64,000 bases of DNA. Origin: Neckera pumila. Lineage: Eukaryota; Streptophyta; Bryopsida; Hypnales; Neckeraceae. The notes beneath the pieces were generated by a model. That model had not been told where the DNA came from. It worked only from the letters and a program-made list of their open reading frames with translations, and searched no databases. Position numbers and translations under genes: made by a program. Shown here in pieces: positions 1-11,518 of this stretch. The stretch spans positions 13,920,975 to 13,984,974 of the forward strand of contig OZ018409.1 of assembly GCA_963969595.1 (NCBI GenBank). Direction: 5' to 3'. Every line of letters begins with the position of its first letter. The stretch's first letter is position 1.

Positions 1-322
1 AGCGAAGATGGATCATTTCATTCCAGACGTTCAGTTGGGAGACATTAGCCTTAAGTTAGTTGTTTTCGATACTTCGATACTTCATCATAACAGGATTAGT
101 TAATTACAGGCTGGAGCGTTCCTTGTTCGCTAGCTCTAGGATCTTGGATTGCAATTCAATCTTGTAAATTTTAAGTGGAGCTTAGCACATATATACTCGC
201 AGCTGTTCCAAACGTCCCTGCAACACATGATATTCATTAACTACTGAAACTGCAGACGGTAGAACTTTGGGTACGTTCCTCTAGTGATTGATTGATTGAT
301 TGATTTGCACAAAGTCGATTAA
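1..322 (+). promoter_or_regulatory. Upstream region and 5' leader of the Elongin-A gene
   Basis: This stretch precedes the first coding ATG at 323. It has mixed base composition, a TGAT-unit short tandem repeat at about 286-305 directly before the start codon, and no open frame of note. The transcription start cannot be placed; no convincing TATA box is seen. It is assigned as promoter plus leader purely by position. Confidence 0.4.
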
Positions 323-1837
323 ATGGCGACCCCGAGTTTGCTGGAGCAAGTGAGTGAAGAAAGCGCCATCGACCATTTGCATCGTGTGGGCGACGTTGGA
401 ACGACGAACGAGCCTTTGCTGAGGAGGCTTCTGCCGCATTGCACGGCGGAGCATCTGGAGTTCATCGAAACTGAGACCGGCAAAAATGTAGGTCAATGTG
501 CTTAAATTGGAGTTGAATTTCATAGTTGAATATATTGACATGGTTGTTGGTTATTTAAGTCATTACCATGTCTGCTAGCTATAAGAAGTGGCTTTAATTA
601 CTTTTAAAATCTTTCGAAAGGAAGAATCGTGATTTCCATCTATGCGTGGGACTCGAACCGAACGACTGTATCGCTGGATGTCTAGATTGAGCTGGTTCTT
701 CAATTAACTAGTTTTCATTCGGTTGGTGAGTTGCAGGGAAGAGATTTGAGTTCCATTACCGATGAGCTATGGCGGAAACATTATGGCCGACGATTTGGAG
801 AGGAAAACGCTACTGTCGTTCAGGAGCGGATGACCAGAGGTGGTCGGAGGTACCAATGGAGGAGATTATTCAAGGTACATATGTCTTTCAATTTACATGC
901 CAGAGACTGTTTGACTCTTATTGCATTCACTGATCAACTTCACAGATTGCTCCATTGCAGACACTTGATTATGTAGATCGGAAGCCCGATCGGAGGCAGG
1001 TTTAGTTTGTAAATTGACGTCTAATGAATGGCATTGTCGATCAGGCCAAAATGAGGGAGCAAGAGGAATTGCAAGCTCAGGGTGTCGATCGTCTGAAAGA
1101 GCTCTTCCAAAAGCAAAACGCACGTAAGAACTAGCTAGTAACCCCAAACCACTACACTTGTGCTAGCTAGGGCCGGAAATCAATCAGTCGGTAGTTTGTA
1201 TTTGTACTTAGTAGATCCAATTCAAAGCTTACGTAATTAGTAGCTACAGAGCCGGGGTAGTATCAAAGTATCTAGTTGAGACATAATTGATTCGAATTTC
1301 GTGTGCTCAATTTCATGGGCAACAGAGAAAGACAACAGGAAAATGCAGGCAATAGACAAGATTCCCCCTGAAAGTCGCAAGCGGGCCAAGACGACGACCA
1401 GTCTTCCAGTCCCTGCAGGTGATCGACATTCCATTCATGTATCCCGTTCACGATCGCTTTTTTCATTCTTGTTGATGCAAATCCTTATCCATTTATGTTA
1501 GCCGGCTATCTTCCATGGAGCTTGTTGAGTAGAGTGAAGCACTGTTATCTATCCACTTCTATCTCTACCTAATTCTTCTCTCCTACAGATCTCCTTTAAT
1601 TTCTTATTTCTAAACTATATATGTTGTTCATGCATATCCTTGTTCGCATCTGCAGGACCTGGACGCTCAAGTTCAAAGAAACCTGCAAGTGTGAAGGTGC
1701 CACCACCGGAAGCAGGTATGACCAACAAAGCGAAGACCAGTAAAGAAGTCGAGGAGGAGAAGAAACTTGCCAAGGAGGGCGGACCTGAGCGGGGCCGATT
1801 GTGGAGGAAGTCCGTGAAAGACTTTAAGAGCATGTGA
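323..1837 (+). CDS. ELOA: Elongin-A (RNA polymerase II transcription factor SIII subunit A) family protein, five exons
   Basis: Exons read 323-487, 737-874, 1045-1123, 1326-1418 and 1656-1837; all four introns have GT...AG borders and the phases join without a frameshift, giving 218 residues. The N-terminus carries the Elongin-A pattern: SLLEQV then RVGDVG, RLLPHCTAEHLEFIE (about residues 34-48), GRDLSSITDELWRKHYGRRFG (56-76), VVQERM and WRRLF, followed by a charged AKMREQEELQAQG helix. The last exon is a lysine/glutamate-rich tail (TSKEVEEEKKLAKEGG). In known systems Elongin A joins Elongin B/C to stimulate Pol II elongation and can act in a ubiquitin ligase; plant members are short, as here. 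The ATG at 323 is chosen because the conserved block starts five residues later. The final exon reads ATG-TGA, but these bases overlap a strong donor consensus (GTGAGT at 1834), so a further 3' exon is possible. The family call is confident; the exact C-terminus is less so. Confidence 0.85.
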
Positions 1838-2705
1838 GTAAATGAAATTAAGACAGTGAGAGAGCCAGCCAACCTTACTTGTGCAATTAATTAATGATTA
1901 CCCGTTGTCCATTAGTGTACACAAAAATCTGTAAATAAGCAGTACTAGGTTGTTCCCATTACGATTTTTATGACAATGGTATATACGATGGAAGCTATAA
2001 ATTATATATGACAGGTTTTGAGTGCAGTACTCGTTGTGGGTAACACACTGACCTGCAGCTGATCTATTTGATTGCCAGGCAACTGCTGTTGAAGCCGGCA
2101 TGGAAACCGAGAAAGAATTGAGCCCATAATATGGTAAATTAATGCGGCAGCATCGAGGAACCCAGACTTGCAAATTCCAGACACTAGCTGAGACCTTCCT
2201 GAGATAAAATATGTGTACTGTACAGACCCACCCACCCTGATGAACAATGAATTAGCAAACTTTCAATTCATTTCAGCTGGCGGGCTCCTGATGGGAGCAA
2301 TTTTCAGAGGATCAGTGAGAAAAATCATGCTAACGGAGTAGGAGATACCTGTATGCTATTTTGCATCACCTTGAGCAAATAAACATACTGTCTATAGAAG
2401 TTTGATTTTTGAGTGAAGCATTGAGCTGTGGAGACTGAGATATCTGGGTTCAAGAGACCAAACACTTCAGACTGATAATTATATACTCCGTAAGATTGAA
2501 GTAGTAAACTCATACTAAATTTGTAGCCTTCTAAATATTTCCGTATGATACTCTGTAAGATTGAAGTAATAAAGTTCAATTCACTACTTTCAGACTCAAT
2601 CAAGAGCCAATGCTGCTGTGACCAAATTTTGGTCATTACCTATGAATTTCTTGAGCGGTTTCGAATGGAATCAAAGGTCGTAGAGCAGTATATGTGATGG
2701 TAAAC
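1838..2705. other. 3' flank of Elongin-A gene, no further gene seen
   Basis: This should hold the 3' UTR and terminator region. It has no frame resembling a known protein. A pyrimidine-rich stretch ending TTTCAG at about 2276 could serve as an acceptor if the GTGAGT at 1834 is used. No repeat family from elsewhere in the window is recognised. Confidence 0.35.
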
Positions 2706-2709
2706 CTGC

Positions 2710-2893
2710 CTCATTCCATTTCCATTTCCATTCAAGCCATAGACGTTGAGCCCTCGCATGGAATCATCTGACTTATTCATTCATGAAGAAATCCAATGCA
2801 CCAACTACAAGTGTATGAATAGATGAGTTGCTGAAGTTAAGAGGGTTAGTTAACTTACTGAGTTTAGGAGCGTTTGAAGGAAATGGAATGGAG
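2710..2893. repeat. Small MITE-like element with CTCATTCCATTTCC ends
   Basis: The left end reads CTCATTCCATTTCC and continues to TTCAA; the right end at 2873-2893 is the inverse (TTGAAGGAAATGGAATGGAG). The span of about 185 bp is non-coding. A target duplication is not obvious, so class is open. Confidence 0.4.
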
Positions 2894-3433
2894 TCCCAAA
2901 GCTGTGTAAATCACTTCCACATTTGATAACATGAAGTGCGTACATCCGTTACACTATACTGGCCAATATTGGTACTTTCCAATTGCAAGGCAGGCACCTT
3001 GAAGCCTAAATGTAATGTATTATCAGTTCTAGTTTGGTTTTTGAATTTTATTTAGTTAAGTATAGAGATACAGAATTTCACAACCAGGCCACCCATCTCA
3101 ATTAAGGTAGGAAGTCCTAAAGGAGACCCTGCTCTAAAAAGCATCCTCTAACAGAGAGGTACATTTTGCTTTCTCCAATGCACCAATGGTGTACATATTA
3201 GTAACTAATTCCACAAGGTCCAAAAAATATGAAACAACTTGGGTTCTAGATGCTAAGTCCGTTTTTATTCCTGTAATAATTTTTTCCTTTGAATTTTTCC
3301 CCCAAAATGCAATCTGCTCTTGAAAGGTCGTTCTAAGAATAGACTAACCTAATGACCAAAAATCCAAGACTAAAAATCGATGATTGCACATGTTAAATAC
3401 CACATGGATCTCTAGAAAATGAACTTTATTAAA

Positions 3434-3456
3434 TAGTGAAATAAGGTTGCCCCACA
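3434..3456 (+). repeat. Left remnant of an AGTGAAAT-ended MITE (family M5), split by an M2 insertion
   Basis: Bases from 3434 read AGTGAAATAAGGTTGCCCC, matching the ends of the M5 copies at 11049-11279 and 11293-11518. The expected continuation (CTAATTTCTC) resumes at 3836 after the inserted element, so the M5 copy predates the insertion. Its far end is not recognisable. Confidence 0.5.
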
Positions 3457-3835
3457 CATTAGAGGAAATTTCAAGCCTCTGAAGGGCTGCTCCACAGCCC
3501 TCCGAGGTATCCTAAAATTTGCTTTTATTTTGCTCAAAAAATCATTTTTCTCCTATTTCCGCCCTACTGAAACTGTAGCGGCAGTGGCGCAGGAACCCAA
3601 AATTCCGAATAAATAATTATCAATTTTATTTTATTTTTAATCTTAAAAAAAAAAAAAATTACATTAAAAAAAAAAAAAAAAAAAAAAAAATTCAACGAGA
3701 TTTGACTGCTCCAACGAGCAGTCAAAGACTGTGACTATTCACCAAGAGCAATTTCGAAGTTGACAGGCCATGCAAAGAATAGCATGGCATGTCAACTTCA
3801 AACAGCCCTTGGAGGGGTTGATTTTTTTTCTAATG
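3457..3835. mobile_element. CATTAG-ended MITE (family M2), full copy inserted in an M5 element
   Basis: Starts CATTAGAGGAAATTTCAAGC and ends GATTTTTTTTCTAATG, a 379-bp element with GGGCTGCTCC/CAGCCCT segments just inside both ends and A-rich runs in the middle (3640-3690). A second full copy is at about 62281-62636 and a right-end piece at about 49890-49994. Inner parts share a pair of GACAGGCC/GGCATGTC-like segments that could form a hairpin. It has no coding capacity. Confidence 0.7.
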
Positions 3836-4749
3836 CTAATTTCTCATCATTTGACACTATAAATATTTATTGTTACTAGGTAGTTGCAAGAAACACCTAC
3901 CGGTTTTGGCTCAAAACAACCTCAATATTGGAATACTGTGACTTTTGGAATAAATTTTTTTTAAATGAAATTAAATATGGATAATTGTAAAGCATTCAAA
4001 ATAGTATGTATGTAAAAATTCAGATCTAAAAAAATTTATCTTTAAAAGTTATGCACATTCAAAGAGTGATGGAAAATACAAGAAAATATACACTTTGGGA
4101 TTTATTTTTAGAAAAAATTCAAAAAATTCAAAAAAAAAAATCACATTTTTCTTAACTTGAAGATGCTTCTCTTCAACCATTTTCAACTTTGCGGCAAAAA
4201 AATTGTATTCTCTGCATGTGCGCAAAGGTAGTGTGCACTTTGAGCATATGAGGAAGGTGGACAATTTACTACTTGTGAAAAATCTCTTTGTAGGCTTGAA
4301 GAGAATAATTCTCTTGCCACAACAGTTTTCATCCTCTACGCAATAACTTAGTCCGGCTTCACATCAAAGAGAGGCAGGAAGTTGGAAAGGCCACCACACT
4401 TCCGGCCTCTCAACAATGAAAAGCAGTTCACATATGCATGCGCCACAGTGAGAAAACTCGGATGTCGATAGGAAGCGCTTCAAAGCACTGTAAGCACCCT
4501 TCTAGCTAAAAAACTTTGGAAGAGTTTTGTTGCCATTGGCATGGCAGGCCACATCAGCAACTTTTTCATCCATGTACTTCGTCCTTGCCTCTCTAGTGTA
4601 AAATCCCACTCCCACACTCCACCAATACCTGTGAAGAAAATACTCTTGCCTCCCATCTTCTTGCCGCTCATGTAAAGCCGGTCTTATTTTCAGTTGACAA
4701 TGAATGAATTCCTTTGAATGAGTTTAGTTGTGGATTTGCTCTACCTTTA
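3836..4749. other. AT-rich DNA, nothing assigned
   Basis: Contains the resumed M5 remnant for a few tens of bases, an AT-rich section with a TTCAAAAAA-type short tandem (about 4110-4140), and then DNA of ordinary composition at 4300-4680. Open frames are short and resemble no known protein. Confidence 0.3.
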
Positions 4750-5008
4750 ACTGTGCCAATGACTTTAAACCGTCATCTATACTCTCTGTACATCTCCAAA
4801 ATCAGTTGTATACCTATGTGGAAGAAACGCTTTTAGAATCAAACTTTGTTCCTTAATAATTTTTGCATACAATATTCAAATGCTACGTTCTTTGGTGCAT
4901 TGGAACCTCCTTTCACTTGCCAACAAGACAATATGAAAATCTGACCAGCCTAGTAACAGTAACTAGGCACAGTACCAATTTGTGGCGGTTTTGGGTGTAC
5001 CCACCTTA
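4750..5008 (-). mobile_element. TA-target MITE, AGGTGGG family (M1), left end decayed
   Basis: The right end reads GGCGGTTTTGGGTGTACCCACCTTA at 4984-5008. The interior (TGTACATCTCCAAAATCA, TTCTTTGGTGCATTGGAACC) matches the complete copy at 28269-28557. The left terminus is no longer recognisable. TA is the inferred target duplication. Confidence 0.6.
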
Positions 5009-6439
5009 GTCCGACCGAAGGTCGTTGTGATAACGTTGCTGATAACGTCACAGTTATGTTGCACAAGCATATCATGACGGAATCGAATACCAGTTGTTCA
5101 CCATTGTCACCAGCTTTCGGAATCTGTCAGAGCATACTTTAAGTTCTTGGACCTACTAAACTGAGGTGGGGGTGTTGGCAAGGGACGAATTAGTAAGTTA
5201 CGAATGCTAAAGTAACTACACTTAAAACCAACCGTGTTCTAATTGCGACCCCTATCTAGGAAGTACTGACATGTTGCTTGAAGTATGTTCTACTGTCAAT
5301 GATGACAATGATGAGTTAGGTAGGCTTAAATGGTCGCTTTAAGAGCATACTACCTTACTACACATTGAAGCCTATTGTATCTGAATGATGTGTGAATATT
5401 TGTTGCTGTGGAGTCCACAGTCCAGACCTAAGCGGAGCAGGAGCAGGCTTTGTTTGTATCAACAGAATCGAACTTATCCTGAGAACGTTTGAATACAGTA
5501 GCTACTTTACTTGAAAAAAAAAAAAAAAGTGACTGCGGCTACAGGAACGGAGTGCTGCTTTGCATGTTTTGGATCAAATCTCTAGCCAATAATGTTTGGT
5601 GAAATGGAAGGTAGAAACATCAATTGCGTCCCGGTATCTAATCTTTGTTCCTAGATGGACATTAAACCGTTCTTAAAACTTCCATTGAATGGTCTTTGAG
5701 GTGTGTCATAAAGTTTTCTCCTCTCTTCACTATGATTGGATAAGTGATGAATTTGTCAAAACTCAGATTTGGGTCCACCTACAGGACGGTTTTAGTGGTT
5801 TAGGGGACTGCAACTTTGAAAATTCATAGAAAAATACATGCCAGGTCCGAAAAATCTTTTTTTGTTTTTAGAAAATTCATGATTTTATCTTGCCTTTACC
5901 ACAAAAATATTGATTTTTTTGAAATGGTGCCTCCAAATATGCTGAATTCCTTATTTTGACGGTTTTGGGTGCTTCCAATTTAGGAGCTTGGAAGTGAAAA
6001 CAAAGGGAAGAACTTGATTTCACTCCTTACATATAATTATTAATTAAGGTTGGATTGCCCTTTTGCTCCCCTAAAAAGTATGAGCCGTCAATGTTGCATT
6101 TTCTCAATAAGCCCATGACAGCATTGTTGCAATTTCTCAATCAGTCAATGACACTAGTATTGCAATGTCCCAGTCACTAGCCTAATGACACTAGTGTTGC
6201 AATTTCCCAACCAACCAATGACTCTCCACAAATTAAACTAATTTCTCTCCCAGGGATCTAGGGAAGGATTGTCTCAATTTCTAAGGGAGAATAGTTTAGT
6301 CTGGTTAACCCCTGAATGTCATGAAAGCCCTTTGCGGCCATATATACGATTGTATATACATATGTATTTGAGCTGCTCCGAGGGCTTTCCAATTTTTTTT
6401 ATACACCCACCATCGTACAATCCTTCAATATGTATGGTT
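5009..6439. other. Intergenic DNA with a decayed MITE relative
   Basis: No gene is seen. A poly-A run lies at 5513-5528. From about 5860 to 5980 the sequence (ATGCTGAATTCCTTATTTTGAC, then CGGTTTTGGGTGCTTCC) is a weak relative of the right half of the TA-target MITE at 12572-12952. Confidence 0.3.
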
Positions 6440-6727
6440 GTAACACTTAATTTCTAGCTTATTCAAAATTTTGAATATTGGTTGCGATTGTATTTGGTAC
6501 CGTATCCCCGGAGCCCAAGGGCCCTTCTGGGGTTAACAATGTTATGTAAGGATTGAGGCACATTTTGGATATGATTGGAAAAATACATATTCCCACCAAA
6601 GAGATACATGTTCACATTTTGTGTCAAAATTTTGTGAACATCTATTCCAAATTGACTTTGTACACAAGTACTTGAGATTTCTTGCAATTGTTGAATTGGA
6701 AATATATATTTTGGTCCTTCAGAGATT
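6440..6727 (+). mobile_element. Fragment of a T3-type TTAA element
   Basis: The stretch around 6590-6650 (GATACATGTTCACATTTTG, TCAAAATTTTGTGAACATC) is the reverse complement of the start of the T3 copy at 42122-43123. The fragment ends GGTCCTTCAGAGATTAA at 6711-6727, a degenerate T-family terminus. A GGGCCC...GGGGTTAA piece at 6517-6537 looks like another terminus, so two insertions may be superposed. Confidence 0.45.
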
Positions 6728-6759
6728 AATGACTTTGGACCAAATGAGAGGGAGGCTTA

Positions 6760-7070
6760 CATTGACAAAGGCTACCTTGAGGACGCTTGAGTAGCTACTT
6801 TATTGAAAATCTGACCCAATGCTATATGGATATAGCCTCTTTTAATGTAGTTGCTTGCATTCAATCGAATCTCTAGTCAACAAATATTTATGAAATGTGG
6901 GAACTTGGAAGTGAAAGTTGAGTGATAAATATGATTAATTGGCTGTAGACGGAAGGAGAAAAGGCTTTGCATTGCCTAAAGCTACCTTACAAAAGTTTGA
7001 GTAGCTACCTTACTCAAATAGCAAGCCATTGCTACATGAATAGAGCTTCTCATAATGTAGTGGCTTCTTT
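6760..7070 (+). repeat. Two diverged direct repeats containing GAGTAGCTAC
   Basis: The block beginning GAGTAGCTACTTTATT near 6790 and the block beginning GAGTAGCTACCTTACT near 6990 share the sequence through TAATGTAGTTGCTT, spaced about 200 bp. A weaker trace (AGTAGCTACTTTACTTG) occurs at 5496. They are probably old duplicated element fragments; class not determined. Confidence 0.4.
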
Positions 7071-9595
7071 CTTGTTTTTTCTTGAATATTTGTATAATCT
7101 TCAATGACATTAAACTAAATTTCTAGAGATACCGTTTTAAGAGTTAAGAATTTTCAGCGTCTTGTTTTAAATTTTCAAATTATTTCAAATGAAAAAATCT
7201 ACATCATCATTTTAAATAATGAAATTTTATAAATAATTTGTATAATATATACCATCCTAAAAAGCAAAAGGATTGAAATTATCATGAACTTGTTGATTTC
7301 ATGAAACCATCTATGAATGAAATAGTGAATCTGTCAAAATCCATCAAAAACAAGTTTATTAATCAAATCCCTCATTAAAAAATAATTAGTAAATGAACTT
7401 TCAAATATGAATGAAAAAGTTTTCACAAAATTAGACTGAATTTGGCTTCTATTTATCTTTCAAAGGATGAGGAATGTATGATTTTGAAATGACCATTTTG
7501 GTTGACCATACTATGGAAAATGTAGTTTAAGTGTGAAAAAAATCTACATCATAAGATTGAGTGTAAAGCATGGCATGTGTTGGCTCAGAAATATAATTTT
7601 TTGAACAAATAATTTTATTTTGACAAAACTTCTTCAAAATTGACAAAAAAACATGAGACCAAACTATACTCTTCCTTGTCTTCAAAGAGACAATGCAATA
7701 CAATTAGACCATGGTTCATTTTTGATATTGAATATTGTATATTTTATTAACAAAAATTGTATAAATACACAATAAAAAACTACTCTTGAAGATTCTTCAG
7801 GAGATCCTTTGTTCCAATAGTATTGATTCACCTTTTGAGTAAAGTCCCACTTCAAAGTTCCACACATGTAGTTTATGTTGATGCCAAGCCTCCTCCCCTT
7901 TCGTGGAAAGTCAAAATAAAGTAGTTTCACTATGAGAGACATTGTCACAAAGGGTAAATGCAAGAAACACCTGCCGCCGATTTTGTTGCGTTTTCATAGT
8001 ACTCATGTTTTGTTTTTTCTAGAGTACTTTAAAATAAGAAAAATATTTTTTATATATTTTTTAAATATATAGCTAATGTATATATTTTAAAATGAAGAAA
8101 TCCAGGGAAGGAAAGCATTAAAAATTTCTCTAAATGGGAGAACTAGAAAAGTGCCAAATCTCAAGAAAATAGACACTTTTGATGCTTTAATTAGTTAAAA
8201 ATAGAAGAATAAATAAAATAAAGATACACCATTTGTAATGTCTCTATAGAGATGGTCATTCAGCAAAAGAACCACCAAAATAATATTTTATGTATTCTAA
8301 AATGTAAGAAGAAAGAAGCTCTCTTTGTGGACTTCCACACAATACAAATTAATAATTATTTTTAGAATTCCTTCTCTGTATAGCTACAAGTCTATTAGAA
8401 GACCATTCCCTCCAAATTTCATCTCCAAACTTGATTCTTTGGGTAGTAAATACTACTACCCCCCCCCCCCCCCCCCCCCCAAGTTGGAATTTGTGACATA
8501 AAATTGGGGGCTATTTTTATATAATAAAACGTTTTTGAAAATTGCAAAAAAATTAGGCAAAGTGTATAATGGTCATGAGTACCTTTTTTATAAGTCTTAA
8601 GTCATTTGGATCCAATACGCAAAAGTTATGTCTAAAAAACAAATTAGCATGCCGGGTTTATCCCTCTAGATTTATCCCTTTGAATCTAACTTGCATAGCC
8701 CATCTTGCAATGTTAATTTGAACAACCAAACGGTCCTAAAAAGGTGATTTCATTAATTTGATCCTTAAATTGAAATAAGGTAAAATTAGATCATACAAGA
8801 GAGTGGAAAAAATATTACAACTAAGGTTAGGACAACTTTGAATTCAAATGTTAGAATTCAGATCTTGTCCTAGGAAAAGTAGTAGCTGCTAATATTAAAG
8901 TTGGTATAATTTGGTATATTCTAAAGAATCCAAAGATGATGAATTAGATTGTTGACAACAAAAGCAACCTTCATTCAAAACCAAATTGAAAGAGATAGAT
9001 CTTTTCCATGTTCAACAAAGAGAAACAAAAAAAGAAGTCAAAAGGAAGATGGCATCTAGATTAGGGAGATGGACCTTTAAGGTTAGCTTGCAAGAGAGAG
9101 AGGATGGAAGAGAGCTTGGATCAAGTAGACAAAAGGAGAGAAAACACAAGAAAGAAAAGAGTGACAAGAAAGAGCCTCATTCCTAGCAAGATGGTGAAGA
9201 AGAAGGGTTCACAAACCTTAGACCACATTGCCAAAAAAAATGAGCTTGTAAGGGAATCTCCATTGAACACCTTCAAAGTCTTTGACTTTTTTGTTTGAAA
9301 AGCTTACAAGTTGTCTTTTGTTTGATAGATGAATAGATAGCTCATTATTAACAGGCAGCAATGCTTTCCAAATCACATTGGAGATTGATGTGTTCCTACT
9401 GAGTTAAATATTATATGCTATATTGTTCCAAAGTTGTGTTAATCCTAATGTCTTGTGCATCGTGTGGCATGTCCTACACTGGTGATCTTGTATTCTTATC
9501 TTGTAGAGGTTGTCTTTTGTAATTTATCTACATTCTTTCCTTGTCATTGTACTAAACTATGCCTAATCTACATAAATGGATGCAAGAAATCTTTC
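7071..9595. other. AT-rich DNA, no gene recognised; poly-C run
   Basis: Only short frames occur. A 22-base poly-C run lies at 8459-8480. The phrase TGCAAGAAACACCT at 7961 is shared with 3887, suggesting a common but unclassified repeat. A lysine-rich 64-66-residue frame pair near 8986-9298 reflects A-rich composition and I do not call it a gene. Confidence 0.3.
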
Positions 9596-10507
9596 TTAAC
9601 CCCGAAAGGACCAAGGCATTTTTTTTGCCCCCAAAACATTCAAAACTGCCATTTTTTAAGCAAAGAGTAAAAAAAATTGAAAAGAATTGTTTTTGCACAT
9701 CTAACTATAGGTTCTTACACCTAACTAATATGAGAATGTGTAGAAAAAAATTTAGAATTTCAGAATATTTGCATTTAAAGTGAAGAAATCAAGTTTTTCA
9801 ACAGAATCATTGCAGGATTAGATTATTTGACTTTGAACCTTCTTAACTTTAATTTTTTCCCTACAAAGTTTTGAGCTTTAACTCTCTGTAGTGATAATTG
9901 AAATGAGAATCTTGGGAAAAAAAATTCAAAAAAATATATTTTTTATTCTTTAAGAAATTGTTAAATAGAAATAGGTACAAGATAGAAGGAAAATCTAAAT
10001 TATTTATATCTTTAAGAAGGAACTAAAATGCAGTCATTCCAATGAGGAGATTGTTCTAGCAAGAAAACTAAACCATGTGGAACTTTTTTTTTTTAAAATC
10101 GCAAAAATTGCATTCAGAAATGATTCCTACAAGTTATTTTTTCAAAAAATGCTCTAAATGTCTGAAAAACAAGATTGTCCATAACTTTCTCATAACAAAT
10201 CCAAATGGAATGAATAAAAGCTTTCCATCTAGACAAAAATATAATCTATATAAAAAAAACTAAAATATTAAAATCTTTGAAATTTCTTTTTGCTGCCCCC
10301 TCTTCCCTATTCTCCCCTATTTTGAGCTTATTTGGGCAAAGCTTTTGTTCTCGGGCACCAAATGAATAAGAAATTATATTCCCACAAAGCTAATAAATTT
10401 TATATCTTCCAAAAAAGTTTCAAAAAATCAGGACAAGAAAGGAGACTATAGGTACCTGCCCAAAATTCCATTGTCCTTGAAGCGACAATTGGTCCTTTAG
10501 GGATTAA
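9596..10507 (+). mobile_element. T1 element, full length (912 bp)
   Basis: Left end is TTAACCCCGAAAGGACC and right end GGTCCTTTAGGGATTAA, so TTAA stands at both borders. Interior landmarks: CAAAACTGCC at 9643, AGTTTTGAGCTTTAA at 9868, a CATAACTTTCTCATAACAAA module at 10182, and CTGCCCAAAATTCC next to the right-end near-palindrome TTGTCCTTGAAGCGACAA. It contains no reading frame long enough for a transposase. Confidence 0.8.
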
Positions 10508-11048
10508 TACATCTAGCTAAAAGTGGAAATAGGTCTCTTAATGTCAAACTATCATATTTGACCTATAAGATAGCTACGATACGTTTGAGACATTGAAACA
10601 ACTGATTTTACCGAAATTAGTTTTGAAAAACTAAGTGAAGACAAATTTTGGGTTCAAAATGAAGGCAATAGCCATATTATCGATTAGTTAATGTATTGAG
10701 CCATTATTCATTATGAGCCCAATTGCATCCGTATCTATAGCATTCCAACTCTAGAATGTTGGACAACTATGGATAGGAATGTGATAGGGCTCAAAGTTGA
10801 CAATGGACATATATACCTTATGTGCTTATCTATTCAAACTTCCTTATATCATTAAGAAGAGTTATTTAAGGGGGTCACAAGTTTAGCAAACTAGCCAAAT
10901 TTTTGTAAACACCTTTTATGAGTGGAGAAGAAGAAAGTGCGATGAACATGCCGAACCTCTAATCTATTGCCATTGAGAGTTCAACAAACTTGTTGAACTC
11001 AAGCTCCCTCTACCGTGACTCCCTTGTAATAGTAGGTGTACAGTAAAT
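10508..11048. other. Intergenic, nothing assigned
   Basis: No frame or known repeat is recognised. A mild dyad, CATTCCAACTCTAGAATGTTGG near 10741, is present. Confidence 0.25.
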
Positions 11049-11279
11049 AGTGAAATTGGTTGCCTTAATAATTAGGTTGCCTTTGCCAAAGAAGCCCCCT
11101 CATGACTCACTACTTATCCAGATGGAGGCACATGCCATTTTCTAAACCCGAGCCATGAACTAATGCACCAACCCATGCAATACACTTGGTTCCTACATTT
11201 TTGTATCCTTCTACAGTAACTGAACATAGCTATATAATCTAGAATGTCGAGAAATTAGTAGGGGCAACCTCGTTTCACT
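11049..11279. mobile_element. AGTGAAAT-ended MITE (family M5), first of a tandem pair
   Basis: Begins AGTGAAATTGGTTGCC and ends GGGGCAACCTCGTTTCACT, an inverted terminal repeat of about 16 bp, 231 bp long. Shares ATGGAGGCACAT, ATGCACCAACC-type and TATATAAT segments with the following copy in the same orientation. Confidence 0.65.
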
Positions 11280-11292
11280 ATTTTGTGTACAC

Positions 11293-11518
11293 AAAATACT
11301 GCAATTAGGTTGCCTTACCTCAAATAAATTACCTCATGGATTAATGTTTGTCCACATGGAGGCACATACAACTCTCTGAACCAGGCCTTGAATTGGTGCA
11401 CTAATCTATGCCATACACATGGCTCTGAATTGAATGCATCATTGTACAATAGTAGTGAATATGTATATAATGTGTGACTGTTGAGAAATTAGTGTGGAGC
11501 AACCTAATTTCACTATTT
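11293..11518. mobile_element. AGTGAAAT-ended MITE (family M5), second of a tandem pair
   Basis: Begins AAAATACTGCAATTAGGTTGCC (diverged) and ends CAACCTAATTTCACTATTT. It lies 13 bp after the previous copy, the two joined by GTGTACAC. Same orientation and internal order as the first copy. Confidence 0.65.

Noticed and set aside
640..665. tRNA-like T-arm words (GGGACTCGAACC) inside Elongin-A intron 1
   Set aside because: The remaining arms of a tRNA cloverleaf cannot be built from the flanks on either strand.
3640..3690. A-tail of a retroposon
   Set aside because: The A-rich runs are in the middle of the M2 element and recur in its sister at 62.47 kb, so they belong to the MITE.
8986..9298. 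Lysine-rich small protein genes
   Set aside because: Two overlapping frames in A/G-rich DNA, no conserved motif, no plausible start or splice context.
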